Counted from the stretch's first letter, positions 36,243 to 46,013 are shown. The stretch: 64,000 nt of DNA from Aquibacillus rhizosphaerae (GCF_030282825.1 NZ_JASTZU010000063.1:124001-188000), one strand, 5' to 3'. The notes: a model not told the origin generated them from the letters alone. Program-made: numbers and translations.

Positions 36243-37651
36243 TTCTTAATGTAACATCCTATATATTTACGGTATTTGTATGGCTTTCTATTGCTTATAT
36301 GGTGCTCAGTATTAGTATATATGTTGTTATTTTTTTAGTTTCTGCAAAACAACTAAGGAAAAGTTATTTGTTGCATGAACAGCAACCGTATCAAGATTAT
36401 CTTACTTCATATGACACCAAACCACTTACTGTTATAGTTCCAGCATATAATGAAGAAAGAGGTATATATAACAGTGTTCGTTCGTTGTTAAGTATGAATT
36501 ATCCAGAGTACGAAATCATTATTGTGAATGATGGTAGTAAGGACAGAACACTACCGCTAACAATTGAAAAGTTTAGTATGAAACCAATTAACTATCCTGT
36601 AAGAAAACGTCTGCTTTCAAAACCGATAAAACAAGTCTATCAATCACGCACAAATCCAAATGTGTATTTGGTGGATAAAGAAAATGGAGGAAAAGCAGAT
36701 GCATTAAATGCTGGTATTAATCTATCTCAATATCCATATTTCTGTTCGATAGATGGAGATTCCGTGTTAGATAGAAATGCATTTTTAAAAGTAATGAAAC
36801 CTATCATAGAGTCTAATGAAAAAGTTATAGCTACTGGTGGCAGTATTCGAATTGCGAACGGTTGTGTGATTAAGCGTGGAGAGATTATGAAAATTGCACT
36901 CCCAAAGTCTCCGCTTGTAATCATGCAAGTAATTGAATATTTACGAGCGTTTTTAATTGGGCGCAATGGACTAAGTAAGTTTAATCTTTTATTAATTATT
37001 TCTGGAGCATTTGGTGTATTCAATAAAGAATGGGTTATTAAATCTGGTGGATATAGAACCGACACGGTTGGCGAAGATATGGAATTAGTTGTGAAATTAC
37101 ATCAATTAATTAAAGATCAAAAGTCTGATAAGAAAATTATTTATGTTCCAGATCCAGTTTGCTGGACGGAAGCTCCTTATTCCACAAAAATCTTAAGACG
37201 ACAACGAAGTAGATGGCAAAGAGGATTGTTTGAATCACTATGGAATCATAAACATATGATAGGAAATCCAAAATACGGTTTAGTAGGAATGGCCTCGATG
37301 CCATTCTATCTAATATTTGAGTTGTTTGGGGTGATTATTGAAGTAATCGGTTATTTTATTGTACCTTTTGGTCTTTTATTTTCGATGATTAATTTGCCAA
37401 TTGCATTATTAATGTTTTCATTATCTGTTATTTTAGGTTCTTTCTTATCAATGGCAGCGGTTTTGCTTGAGGAATGGAGCGTAAACCGCTATCCGACTAA
37501 AAAGAACTTAATTGTTTTATTTTTATATGCATTAACAGAAAGCTTATGGTACAAGCCAATGACGGTGTATTGGAGGTTTGAAGGCATAATCCAAGCTTTT
37601 CAAAAATCTTCTTCTTGGGGAGAAATGGATAGAAAAGGTATATCTGAATAA
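36233..37651 (+). CDS. Processive family-2 glycosyltransferase (exopolysaccharide synthase type)
   Basis: The 472-residue protein has an N-terminal membrane helix, a GT2 domain and three to four C-terminal helices, the layout of PgaC/IcaA-like polymerases. Catalytic motifs are complete: VIVPAYNEE, VNDGSKD, GKADALNAGI, DGDSVLD (the DxD), GEDMELV and QRSRW in RRQRSRWQRG (the QxxRW of processive enzymes). It should polymerise a polysaccharide at the membrane, with UDP-GlcNAc a common donor in this family but unproven here. TTG 36233 is the start with AGGTGA six bases upstream; it overlaps the HEAT gene. Confidence 0.88.
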   Translation: MDLILNVTSYIFTVFVWLSIAYMVLSISIYVVIFLVSAKQLRKSYLLHEQQPYQDYLTSYDTKPLTVIVPAYNEERGIYNSVRSLLSMNYPEYEIIIVNDGSKDRTLPLTIEKFSMKPINYPVRKRLLSKPIKQVYQSRTNPNVYLVDKENGGKADALNAGINLSQYPYFCSIDGDSVLDRNAFLKVMKPIIESNEKVIATGGSIRIANGCVIKRGEIMKIALPKSPLVIMQVIEYLRAFLIGRNGLSKFNLLLIISGAFGVFNKEWVIKSGGYRTDTVGEDMELVVKLHQLIKDQKSDKKIIYVPDPVCWTEAPYSTKILRRQRSRWQRGLFESLWNHKHMIGNPKYGLVGMASMPFYLIFELFGVIIEVIGYFIVPFGLLFSMINLPIALLMFSLSVILGSFLSMAAVLLEEWSVNRYPTKKNLIVLFLYALTESLWYKPMTVYWRFEGIIQAFQKSSSWGEMDRKGISE

Positions 37652-37652
37652 A

Positions 37653-37688
37653 GAAAAAGCGAGCGCAAAGGCTCGCTTTTCTTTATTT
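37653..37688. terminator. Bidirectional terminator between convergent genes
   Basis: AAAAAGCGAGC and GCTCGCTTTT pair around GCAAAG, with A and T tracts on each side. It ends both the glycosyltransferase gene and the convergent hydrolase gene. Confidence 0.85.
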
Positions 37689-40600
37689 AGGTGTGAATGC
37701 TTCTTGCATAATGTAGTAGGATTTTTTTAATCTTTCTTTATATTTAGGCAAATCCCAAGTATTCCATGTATGCGAATATAAAGTTGGTCTCACTGTATTT
37801 TGTTCTTCTGCTAGAACCGTGGGCTTATTTTTGTTTAAGTAGCTAACAAAACCAATGGAAATATCATCGATAAATTGTTCACTATCCAACCCATCTTTTC
37901 GAATGTCACCTAATATTTTTCGTTGACTAGGATCTTTTACATGAAGTAAAAGCCAAGGTATGCGAATTTCTAATACTCCATTTTTTTCGTTAAAATTATA
38001 ATCTGTCAAAGAATTATAATTGTCTTGAGTTGGATTAGCTGTTCCTTCAGTAAGAACTCCCGTTTCATAGTATTCAAAAGCTAGTAGCTCATCTTTAATC
38101 GGTATTGTCATTTGTTTGTTTAAGGCTAGACGAATTGGGTGATACTTGCCACTATTTACAGTTAGTGTTTCTGTACTTTCCTGATTAAGTTCATTACCGT
38201 ATTGAACATCAAAAGCATCATAGTAACCATCTACTAATACGTTTGCTTTATTTTCAGAAAGTTGGACGATGAAGTCTATGCCCTTGTCTAAGGTTATATT
38301 TTGATCAAATGGTACTGTTTTATTACCTTGATTAGGTATTGTATTTAATAATAAATAGCTATCTGGTAGCCCTTGAGCAATTTGATTTGAATCAAATTGA
38401 ACGGAAGTATATAAATACGTTTCATCCTGTGTAACCTGAATAGTATCTATACCTTTTTGTTGGCCCGAAATAGTTGTTACTTCTTTTGCCTCTTTCCAAT
38501 CAGAAAGCTCACCATCAACATTAATTTTGAAACGGTCAAAACTCAGCAAACCAAAACGTTGTTCATTTGTTTGAACATTTGACCAATAAGGTCTACGATC
38601 AGGATCGTCAAGCTCCATCGTATTCCATGTTCGTTTGAACCACTCATCCTGCCAAGAGAACAACAATCCACCCATGTAATCTTGATTTGTTATGTCTTCG
38701 TATAAGTGTTTGTTAATGTTCCCTTGCTCCTCTTCAGATAGTCCACCTTGATTCCATCCATATGGATTTGAATGCGTTTTGCCCCGACTAGCGGGAACGC
38801 CAAACTCTGCAACAAGTACAGGCATGTTGTGTGCCTGTTTCAAGTCATTTAGATAGCCTGCATAGCTGTTTTGTTCACCACGATGATCCGTATAACTTAA
38901 GTAACCCGGTGTATGGTTTAGAAAGTCTGGATAATACGGATAAACGTGATAAGAAGCAAACAGTCCTGGTAAGTGTGAACTTGTACCGGTTATATGATTT
39001 GGGTCAACACTAACAAGATCTTCTTCATCAAGTGGTTCATAAGGATGATCTAGTAAATCAGTAGTTACCCAATTTGTAAAACTTAATGGACGTTGCCAGT
39101 TATAGTTCTCCTGCTCATATATTGCTGTATGATCAAGCATGGAACCTAACCAATATTCAAAAGGATTAGCATCTTTAGTCTGAATGAACGTTCCGTTAAA
39201 TTGTCCATATTCCTTATTTAAGTGATTTGTATTTTCAACCATAAGTGGGTCCCACTCAATGCCAATTATATATCCTATAACATAAGGTGAGATATCTGCT
39301 TGATAGAGTCCGCTAGCATGTCCATCACGTTCAGGTAGATTTGCATTACCATGAATGACATCAATGGTATCTTCAATATTTTGCTCAAAGGAACGACTGA
39401 TTGTTGCATCTAGAGCGTTCGGTGTTTCCTGGAAAGGCTCTTCCTCAATCCAGACCCCATGTAGTACATATAAAGGGCTTGCCGATTGTTGGTTGTATCT
39501 ATTTAGCGCGCGATAAAACCCAGGTGGGTGTATGGTATAAACCCGAAGCGTATTCGCATTCATTTCTCCAATCAGTTCAAACCATCTAAAATACTCTTCT
39601 TCTGTTATAGCCGCTTCACCTGGAAAATAACCAGGCTTAGCCATCCCTATGTTAACTCCTTTTATTAGTATAGAACTCCATTTATCATCTGTGTAAATCT
39701 CCATGCGGGCATCTTTAAGCCTAGCTGTTTGTTTTACTTCCTCTTCTTCGTATATAGAAACCTCATTTTCTTCCTCAACGATTGGCAAAGGGTGTTTAAG
39801 TAATTCTTGTACCATTGGCATATAAGTCCTCCAAAAGAAAGCCTTTTGGGTATCTTGTGTAAACATGCTTTTTAACTGATGGAATAGTGGTAGTCCCTTA
39901 TATTGATAAAAAGAAGGGATACTCCCAATATCAACGAAGTCACCAGCAAAATAGTAAAGCATTGAATTATGATACTGACTTGAAAATACAGCAGGAAAAG
40001 TAGATGGTATTCCTTCCTCTTCTAATATCTTTAATTGTTCATCATTGAGTTCTAATTTATATTCTGCTAAGACGTTATTTGTATCCTTTGATACATGAAT
40101 ATCAAACCAATAACCATACGCTTGACTGTTTTTTATACCGGTAATTTCTTCACCGATATCGGTGAAAGAAAATAAGATGCCGTCGTTTGTATTGTTGTGT
40201 TCTATGATAATAATTCGACCATCTTCGTGTGTGAATACAAACCCACCATTAGTAAAAGACCATGACTGGTTATATTGTTCTTGGTAGTTTCTTTCAATCC
40301 ATTCAGGGATTTCATTCTCTGTATCTAAATCAAGTGTGGAAAAGTAACGTCCTGTCCAACCTGTCCATTCTGTATCAAGCATGGAAGTAACTTGTTGTCT
40401 TACAGAAGAGGAAGTTGGAGATGCAAAAGTGTTAAATTCCATAAACAACTTTGTGGGATCTTGTTGCAATTTGTTATCAATAATTGCTAATTCCTCTTCG
40501 CTTAAGCCACCAGTTATTTTGTTAGTGGTGATCTGCTCTCCATCGTCTTCTTGTTCATAAACACCATACGTATCTGCAATGTAGATGATATCACTTTGAT

Positions 40601-40886
40601 TAACTTCGTCTTTAAGTATATCAATACTATCCATTGAATCAGAAGTTGGTTTATAACCAATATAATCTCGTTCAGGGTCTAAAGATTTGTCATGATTGGG
40701 AGTAGCGTAATGTAAGTAATTCATGATCCAGGTTAGGCCGTGATGTTCACGATAGTCCTCTGATGGCACAGTTTTGTCGATGATTGTTATTTTTTTACCC
40801 ATGGAGGAATCTATCAACTTCCAAAAAAGGTAAGGGAGTATTATTATAAAAGTAACAATTAAACATATAAGGAAAACTTTTTTCAT
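37683..40886 (-). CDS. Large membrane-anchored clan GH-A-like glycoside hydrolase with CBM9-like tail
   Basis: The 1067-residue protein has an N-terminal membrane helix (residues 4-24) and is otherwise extracytoplasmic. Residues about 35-240 resemble a DUF4350-like sensor or lid domain (QSDIIYIADTYGVY). Residues about 400-790 look like a TIM-barrel hydrolase: KGVNIGMAKPGYFPGEAA, NANTLRVYTIHPPGFYRAL, and candidate acid/base Glu544 in IGIEWDP and nucleophile Glu694 in VAEFGVPAS. The last 250 residues include a CBM9/DOMON-like start (INVDGELSDWKEA). It probably trims or releases the polymer made by the convergent synthase, but no substrate is known. Confidence 0.65.
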   Translation of the reverse strand: MKKVFLICLIVTFIIILPYLFWKLIDSSMGKKITIIDKTVPSEDYREHHGLTWIMNYLHYATPNHDKSLDPERDYIGYKPTSDSMDSIDILKDEVNQSDIIYIADTYGVYEQEDDGEQITTNKITGGLSEEELAIIDNKLQQDPTKLFMEFNTFASPTSSSVRQQVTSMLDTEWTGWTGRYFSTLDLDTENEIPEWIERNYQEQYNQSWSFTNGGFVFTHEDGRIIIIEHNNTNDGILFSFTDIGEEITGIKNSQAYGYWFDIHVSKDTNNVLAEYKLELNDEQLKILEEEGIPSTFPAVFSSQYHNSMLYYFAGDFVDIGSIPSFYQYKGLPLFHQLKSMFTQDTQKAFFWRTYMPMVQELLKHPLPIVEEENEVSIYEEEEVKQTARLKDARMEIYTDDKWSSILIKGVNIGMAKPGYFPGEAAITEEEYFRWFELIGEMNANTLRVYTIHPPGFYRALNRYNQQSASPLYVLHGVWIEEEPFQETPNALDATISRSFEQNIEDTIDVIHGNANLPERDGHASGLYQADISPYVIGYIIGIEWDPLMVENTNHLNKEYGQFNGTFIQTKDANPFEYWLGSMLDHTAIYEQENYNWQRPLSFTNWVTTDLLDHPYEPLDEEDLVSVDPNHITGTSSHLPGLFASYHVYPYYPDFLNHTPGYLSYTDHRGEQNSYAGYLNDLKQAHNMPVLVAEFGVPASRGKTHSNPYGWNQGGLSEEEQGNINKHLYEDITNQDYMGGLLFSWQDEWFKRTWNTMELDDPDRRPYWSNVQTNEQRFGLLSFDRFKINVDGELSDWKEAKEVTTISGQQKGIDTIQVTQDETYLYTSVQFDSNQIAQGLPDSYLLLNTIPNQGNKTVPFDQNITLDKGIDFIVQLSENKANVLVDGYYDAFDVQYGNELNQESTETLTVNSGKYHPIRLALNKQMTIPIKDELLAFEYYETGVLTEGTANPTQDNYNSLTDYNFNEKNGVLEIRIPWLLLHVKDPSQRKILGDIRKDGLDSEQFIDDISIGFVSYLNKNKPTVLAEEQNTVRPTLYSHTWNTWDLPKYKERLKKSYYIMQEAFTPK

Positions 40887-40999
40887 GTTATCACACTCAT
40901 TAAATTAGTATAGTATCAATAATTCACATAATATCATAATTCGACTTTTAGTATCTGTGTTAGAATAATAAAGTAGTTTTAAAATTAGGGGTGAATGTT

Positions 41000-42619
41000 T
41001 TGAAAAAGTATCAAATGATGTTTCTAAAGCGGTATAAAGATATGCTTGAACAATGGAAACAAAAACAAGTGATCACCAACCAAGAATTATATCGCTTTTT
41101 GCATTCGATAAAAGGAACCGCATCTTCGATAGAACTTCACAACTTAACTGAGGCGTCAAATGAATTACTTGAGAAAATAAATAAAGATGAAGAGTCGATG
41201 TGGCAATTAGATGAGTGGGTTGATTTTATCCAACCACTAGCTTTGTTATTCGATGAAAATATAGAGCAACCAAAAGAAAATTCAGAGATATCAGTAGAAG
41301 ATAATCTTTCCAGGAATACAATCTTGATTTTAAATGATGATATCGATTTGCTTAACGATTTAAAAGATGCTTTAGAAGATAATAATTTCATGGTGTTTAT
41401 TGCTACTACACTAGAGCGTGGAATCCAGTTGTTTTATGATCACCATCCAGATTTAGTAATTATCGACTTTTATATAAAAAATAAGCAAGGGCTAGATTTT
41501 CTTAAGCAAGTTGAAAAAAATGTCTTAAGTACATTTACTCCTGTTATGTTTATTAGTGATGAAGTTTCGATTGACTCTAAGAAGAAGGTATATAATGCTA
41601 ATGCACATGATATCATAGAAAAACCAATCGATCATGGTTTACTTTTAAGTATTATTGAAAATCGTTTGCGCCAGAAGGAATGGTTTAAAAAACGTGTAAT
41701 GATTGATGAGTTAACCAATGCATATAACCGAGTTTTCTTAAACGATAAATGGAAAGACTTACACAAAAGCTTTCGAGAAAGTAACTCTCCTTTTAGCTTT
41801 GCTTTGTTAGACTTAGATCGTTTTAAGCAAGTCAATGATCGCTATGGACATGCCGTAGGTGATATGGTTCTAGCAAAATTTTCACAATTGATATTGAGAA
41901 ACATCCGACCTGAGGATTATCTTGTTCGTTATGGTGGAGAAGAATTTTTGTTGATTTTGCAGGATACAAGACAAGAAGAGGCTATCGATATCGTTAAAAG
42001 GTTGTTGTATAAGTTTATGGATGACAGAACAGAAGTAAATGGTGTAAATCTGAAACTGAGCTTCACATCCGGTGTGGCAGAAATGAAACAATCTGTTCAA
42101 TCACTTGAGCAGCTCATTGTTCAGAGTGACCTCGCTTTATATTACGGAAAGCAAAATGGAAGACAATCTGTTCATGGATATCATCCTGACCTGCAGAAAA
42201 ACAGTCAATTAGTAAAAAAAGACAATTCATTACGAATTGCGATCGTTGATGATGATCGAGTTATTCAAGAATTACTCTATGATCAATTATCCAAGATGGC
42301 TATTCAAAACTTTGACATTGAAGTAAAAGCCTTTAGGGAAGGCGAATCCTTTTTAGAAACTGATTGGTATAAAGAATCAGGTAAGTACATTATTTTGCTT
42401 GATGGAATAATGCCTCGAATGGATGGTTTAGAAGTGCTATCCCAATTAAGAAAAACTGAAAATGAAAAAAATATGGGAATTATCATGCTTACTGGTCGTC
42501 AAAAAGATAAAGACATCGTTAAAGCATTAGAGCTCGGAGCTGATGATTATATTACTAAACCCTTCAGTTTACAGCAATTAGAAGCACGCATTAAAAGGTT
42601 AGTAAACAGACTTTTTTAG
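41000..42619 (+). CDS. Hpt-REC-GGDEF-REC signalling protein (diguanylate cyclase)
   Basis: Four domains are visible in 539 residues. An N-terminal histidine phosphotransfer domain has His35 in HSIKGTAS. A receiver has Asp156 in VIIDFYIK. A GGDEF cyclase has the active-site GGEEF (312-316) and an intact RPED inhibitory I-site five residues before it. A C-terminal receiver has Asp468 in LLDGIMPRMDG. It should make c-di-GMP in response to phosphorelay input. The TTG at 41000 is preferred, with AGGGGTG upstream; a GTG at 40991 overlaps that site. The kinase encoded downstream is the obvious partner. Confidence 0.9.
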   Translation: MKKYQMMFLKRYKDMLEQWKQKQVITNQELYRFLHSIKGTASSIELHNLTEASNELLEKINKDEESMWQLDEWVDFIQPLALLFDENIEQPKENSEISVEDNLSRNTILILNDDIDLLNDLKDALEDNNFMVFIATTLERGIQLFYDHHPDLVIIDFYIKNKQGLDFLKQVEKNVLSTFTPVMFISDEVSIDSKKKVYNANAHDIIEKPIDHGLLLSIIENRLRQKEWFKKRVMIDELTNAYNRVFLNDKWKDLHKSFRESNSPFSFALLDLDRFKQVNDRYGHAVGDMVLAKFSQLILRNIRPEDYLVRYGGEEFLLILQDTRQEEAIDIVKRLLYKFMDDRTEVNGVNLKLSFTSGVAEMKQSVQSLEQLIVQSDLALYYGKQNGRQSVHGYHPDLQKNSQLVKKDNSLRIAIVDDDRVIQELLYDQLSKMAIQNFDIEVKAFREGESFLETDWYKESGKYIILLDGIMPRMDGLEVLSQLRKTENEKNMGIIMLTGRQKDKDIVKALELGADDYITKPFSLQQLEARIKRLVNRLF

Positions 42620-42631
42620 TTTGGGAAAATG

Positions 42632-42798
42632 TGATGATGTCTAGCTCCAGTACCTACCCAAGTCGAACATCTTTATGGTAGAGAACACCACATAGATATT
42701 TGTCTTCATTGCCTTAGGTGAGCACAAAGGGATACTTCATAGAAAGACATCACAGAAACAAGGCTTTTCCTTGTTTCGAAGGCGCCCCGCGCTTTTAT
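42632..42798. repeat. REP-like extragenic element between signalling genes
   Basis: The stretch opens with TGATGTCTAGCTCCAGTACC and closes with GGCGCCCCGCGCTTTTA. I recognise this pairing of ends as a repeat family widespread in Bacillaceae intergenic regions. It contains several short inverted repeats. A weak relative lies at 34025-34125. It fills the gap between the GGDEF protein gene and the lone receiver gene. Confidence 0.6.
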
Positions 42799-42826
42799 TA
42801 ATGGGGATGTAAAGGAGAATTAATTT

Positions 42827-43189
42827 ATGGCTAAAATCTTAGTAGCAGATGATGAAGAAGTACTTCGAATGTTAATAACGGATACATTGGAAGATGAAGG
42901 ACATGAGGTTGTTGAGGCTGTAGACGGACAAGACGCATTATTACATATAAATAAGGATATATTTGATTTAGTAATTTTGGATTATATGATGCCTGGATTA
43001 ACAGGGATTGAAGTCGCGCAGCAATTGGACGATGATTGGAAAAAAAATCATCCAATTTTAATGCTTACTGCTAAAACACAGCAATCGGATTTAGAGGAAT
43101 CAAGGCAGGCTGGCATCCCTTTTTATATGGCAAAGCCGTTTAGTCCAGCCCAACTAGTATTATTGGTGGAGGATATTCTAGATGCCTAA
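42827..43189 (+). CDS. Single-domain response regulator (CheY-like)
   Basis: This 120-residue protein is a receiver domain alone. It has the acidic pocket DDEE near residue 7, the phospho-acceptor Asp52 in LVILDYMMPG, a Thr in MLTAK and Lys in AKPFSP. With no output domain it probably shuttles phosphate within the relay formed by the neighbouring hybrid kinase and the Hpt-REC-GGDEF-REC protein. AAGGAG precedes the ATG. It overlaps the kinase start by eight bases. Confidence 0.92.
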   Translation: MAKILVADDEEVLRMLITDTLEDEGHEVVEAVDGQDALLHINKDIFDLVILDYMMPGLTGIEVAQQLDDDWKKNHPILMLTAKTQQSDLEESRQAGIPFYMAKPFSPAQLVLLVEDILDA

Positions 43190-46013
43190 TTTTTTGAAAC
43201 GCACAATTCGCCGCCAATTTTTCTTTTTAATGATGGGTGTTTCAGTAACTGCTTTTATAGGTATTGCGGGAATTTTTATCTTTACTAATGCAGTTAAGAC
43301 AGAATATTTTGAGCAAAGGGAAGAGTTAACTGAAAAAGGTAGCCTACTTAGTGATATGCAGGAAAATGTCTACCAAATGGTGGTCCATATGCGCGGATAT
43401 GCTGCATTTGGAAACACAGATGAATTAAGTAAATCGGAATTCTACAATGAAAATTTACAAAAGAATCTTGTTGAATATCAACAATTAAATCTTTCGGAAG
43501 AAGAACGAGTCATTGTTAATGAAATGGAAGCATTTCAAGATAGTTACTGGAACGACTTATTACCTTTCATGCAACCATTGATTGAATCGAATGATTACCA
43601 GGCATTAAAAGAAGCGAGTAGAACTACATCATCTACAACACTAGTGAATGAGTTATTAGATGAAATTGGTGAAGTGAATAGCAGTATAGAAGTTAAACTT
43701 ATGGATAGTCAAGACTCCTTTCTGAACACCATAAACTATACAAATTATTTTCTCTTATTATTTTTAGTGTTAATTTTTCTTGTGTTAAGTCTTGCTGCTA
43801 GAAGTTTAACAAAAATGATTGCTAATCCTATTTCAGAGCTTTCTAAAGCATCTAAATTACTAGCCAAAGGCGAACATATAAAAGTTACTCGTCTTAATCG
43901 GTTAGATGAGCTTGGAACACTGTCACATAGTTTTGCAGATATGGCTTATGAGATTAAGGATAGAGAAGATAATTTATCAAAACAAAATAATCAATTAAAA
44001 GTGCAAGCGGTCCAACTAGAAAATACGAAGCAAACACTTGAAAGGTATAATCAATTAAATCATGCATTATCAATTGCACAAAATCAACAACAGTTGTTAG
44101 ACCAAGTAATTGGTGATCTAGCAGTTATTTACCACTTTGACCATGGTGTGTTATTTACGCTAGAATCTGAAGATTTTGCTACAATTGGCATAGAAGCTGA
44201 TACGTTTAAAGGTTCTATTCAATCTTATTTTGCGACGGTTATTCATCGCTTGAAAAAAAACTCTCAACCATTTGTGACAGAAAGGGAAGCGATTCAAGGA
44301 GAATTTGGTTACAAAACAAATGCTATTTGCTATGATTTTCATGCGCCGATTATTAGTGCTGACAAGGAATTAATAGCAGTACTTGTTTGTACAAGAGTTG
44401 CTAGTAACTTTACAGACTCTGAAATAGAAGAATTGTTAGGAATACTAAATCGTGTCTCGCTCTCACTAGAAAAGATCACCTATTTTGAGCAAACAGAAAA
44501 TAGTCGTCAATTAAATCAAGATATTATAGATAACATAAATGAAGGAATACAGTTTGTAGATGTGCAAGGGGACTTAGTCCAATTTAATCAAAAATGGTTG
44601 GAATTCTTTCAACTTAATGAAACCTATCATATTAATAAATTGTACACAGGATCAGTTTGGTTAGAACAAACTGCAAGGCATGTCAAAAGCAAAGATGGAT
44701 TCATCACCTATTTACAAAATGTAATGTTCACAGATAATCATAGTGGTACACATTATCAATTTGAGGTAGAAAACAGCCATAGTAGCAGAGTGATCATTGT
44801 TTATTCTGAGGCGGTGTATCGTCAGGATACAAGAATAGGAACTTTATTTGTCTACCGGGATATCACTGCAGAGTATGAAGTTGATCAAATGAAGTCTGAC
44901 TTAGTAAGTACGGTAAGTCATGAATTAAGAACACCACTCGCAAGTGTTTTGGGATATACAGAACTGATGATAAACAAAGAACTAAAACCAGATAGACAAG
45001 AACGTTATTTGAAAACAATTCATAAAGAAGCCCAAAGGTTAACAAATTTAATTAATGATTTTCTGGATTTACAACGAATGGAAGCTGGTCGTCAAGAATA
45101 TAAATTTGAAAAAGTTGACATGATTGAGGTTGCTAGTGAAGTAGTTGAATCTTTCCAAGTAAATCACACTACTCACTCTATCAAGTTAATCGATCAAAGT
45201 AATATATCTTTCGTCCAAGCTGACCCACAAAGTCTAAGACAGTTATTTAATAATTTAATTGGTAACGCAATTAAATTTTCCCCTGATGGTGGGGATGTGG
45301 TACTTTCATTTAATAACAGTAATGAAAATTTATTTGTTCACATATCGGATAAAGGTATCGGGATTCCTGATTATGAGCTAAAACGGTTGTTTACGAAATT
45401 TCATCGTATTGATAATTCGAGTCAGAGGAAAATAGGAGGGACTGGTTTAGGACTAGCCATTTGTAAAGAAATCGTTGAAGCACATGGCGGTAAAATTGCT
45501 GTAAGGTCCGAACTTAATAAAGGTAGTGTGTTCACAATAACTATTCCACTAGATCAAACAGTAAAAAATTTAGAAATTATTGATGAAAATCATTTACTAC
45601 CCGAAATTATTTTAATCGAAGACGATGAGAGTTTATCACAATTATTGGAGGATGAATTAAGGGATTCTGGATTCTTTGTTAAAAAGTACACGGACGGAGA
45701 ATCAGTAATAAAATCTCTTGATAGCATTAAACCAGATGGTTTTGTCGTCGATCTAATGCTAGGAAAAGGTATGACTGGCTGGGATGTTATTCAAGAAATT
45801 AAAAAACAAGACCATCTATCGAATATACCTATATTTATTTCGAGTGCACTTGAGCAAAATGAAAAGGGACAAGAGCTTGGTATTGAGCATTATTTAACGA
45901 AGCCGTATCCACCAAATAAGCTATCAACAGTTATTTTACAAACCATGTTACAGTATGAAAAGACTGGCCAAATCTTATATGCAAAAGATTATAATGATAA
46001 TACCCCTTCATAA
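43182..46013 (+). CDS. Hybrid sensor histidine kinase (HAMP-GAF-PAS-HisKA-HATPase-REC)
   Basis: The 943-residue kinase has two membrane helices (about residues 15-37 and 183-207) bracketing an extracellular helical sensor. A HAMP segment, a GAF-like domain (about 290-430) and a PAS-like domain (about 445-565) follow. The dimerisation helix carries His580 in STVSHELRTP. The ATPase has N, G1 and G2 boxes (NLIGNAIKFS, DKGIGIP, GTGLGLAICKEI), and the C-terminal receiver has Asp857 in VVDLMLGKG. It likely drives the adjacent regulators. The signal is unknown. A terminator overlaps its 3' end. Confidence 0.92.
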   Translation: MPNFLKRTIRRQFFFLMMGVSVTAFIGIAGIFIFTNAVKTEYFEQREELTEKGSLLSDMQENVYQMVVHMRGYAAFGNTDELSKSEFYNENLQKNLVEYQQLNLSEEERVIVNEMEAFQDSYWNDLLPFMQPLIESNDYQALKEASRTTSSTTLVNELLDEIGEVNSSIEVKLMDSQDSFLNTINYTNYFLLLFLVLIFLVLSLAARSLTKMIANPISELSKASKLLAKGEHIKVTRLNRLDELGTLSHSFADMAYEIKDREDNLSKQNNQLKVQAVQLENTKQTLERYNQLNHALSIAQNQQQLLDQVIGDLAVIYHFDHGVLFTLESEDFATIGIEADTFKGSIQSYFATVIHRLKKNSQPFVTEREAIQGEFGYKTNAICYDFHAPIISADKELIAVLVCTRVASNFTDSEIEELLGILNRVSLSLEKITYFEQTENSRQLNQDIIDNINEGIQFVDVQGDLVQFNQKWLEFFQLNETYHINKLYTGSVWLEQTARHVKSKDGFITYLQNVMFTDNHSGTHYQFEVENSHSSRVIIVYSEAVYRQDTRIGTLFVYRDITAEYEVDQMKSDLVSTVSHELRTPLASVLGYTELMINKELKPDRQERYLKTIHKEAQRLTNLINDFLDLQRMEAGRQEYKFEKVDMIEVASEVVESFQVNHTTHSIKLIDQSNISFVQADPQSLRQLFNNLIGNAIKFSPDGGDVVLSFNNSNENLFVHISDKGIGIPDYELKRLFTKFHRIDNSSQRKIGGTGLGLAICKEIVEAHGGKIAVRSELNKGSVFTITIPLDQTVKNLEIIDENHLLPEIILIEDDESLSQLLEDELRDSGFFVKKYTDGESVIKSLDSIKPDGFVVDLMLGKGMTGWDVIQEIKKQDHLSNIPIFISSALEQNEKGQELGIEHYLTKPYPPNKLSTVILQTMLQYEKTGQILYAKDYNDNTPS

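Noticed and set aside
42620-42826. c-di-GMP riboswitch between the signalling genes
   Set aside because: I looked for the conserved GEMM core and its tetraloop receptor arrangement and did not find it. The stretch is better explained as an extragenic repeat.
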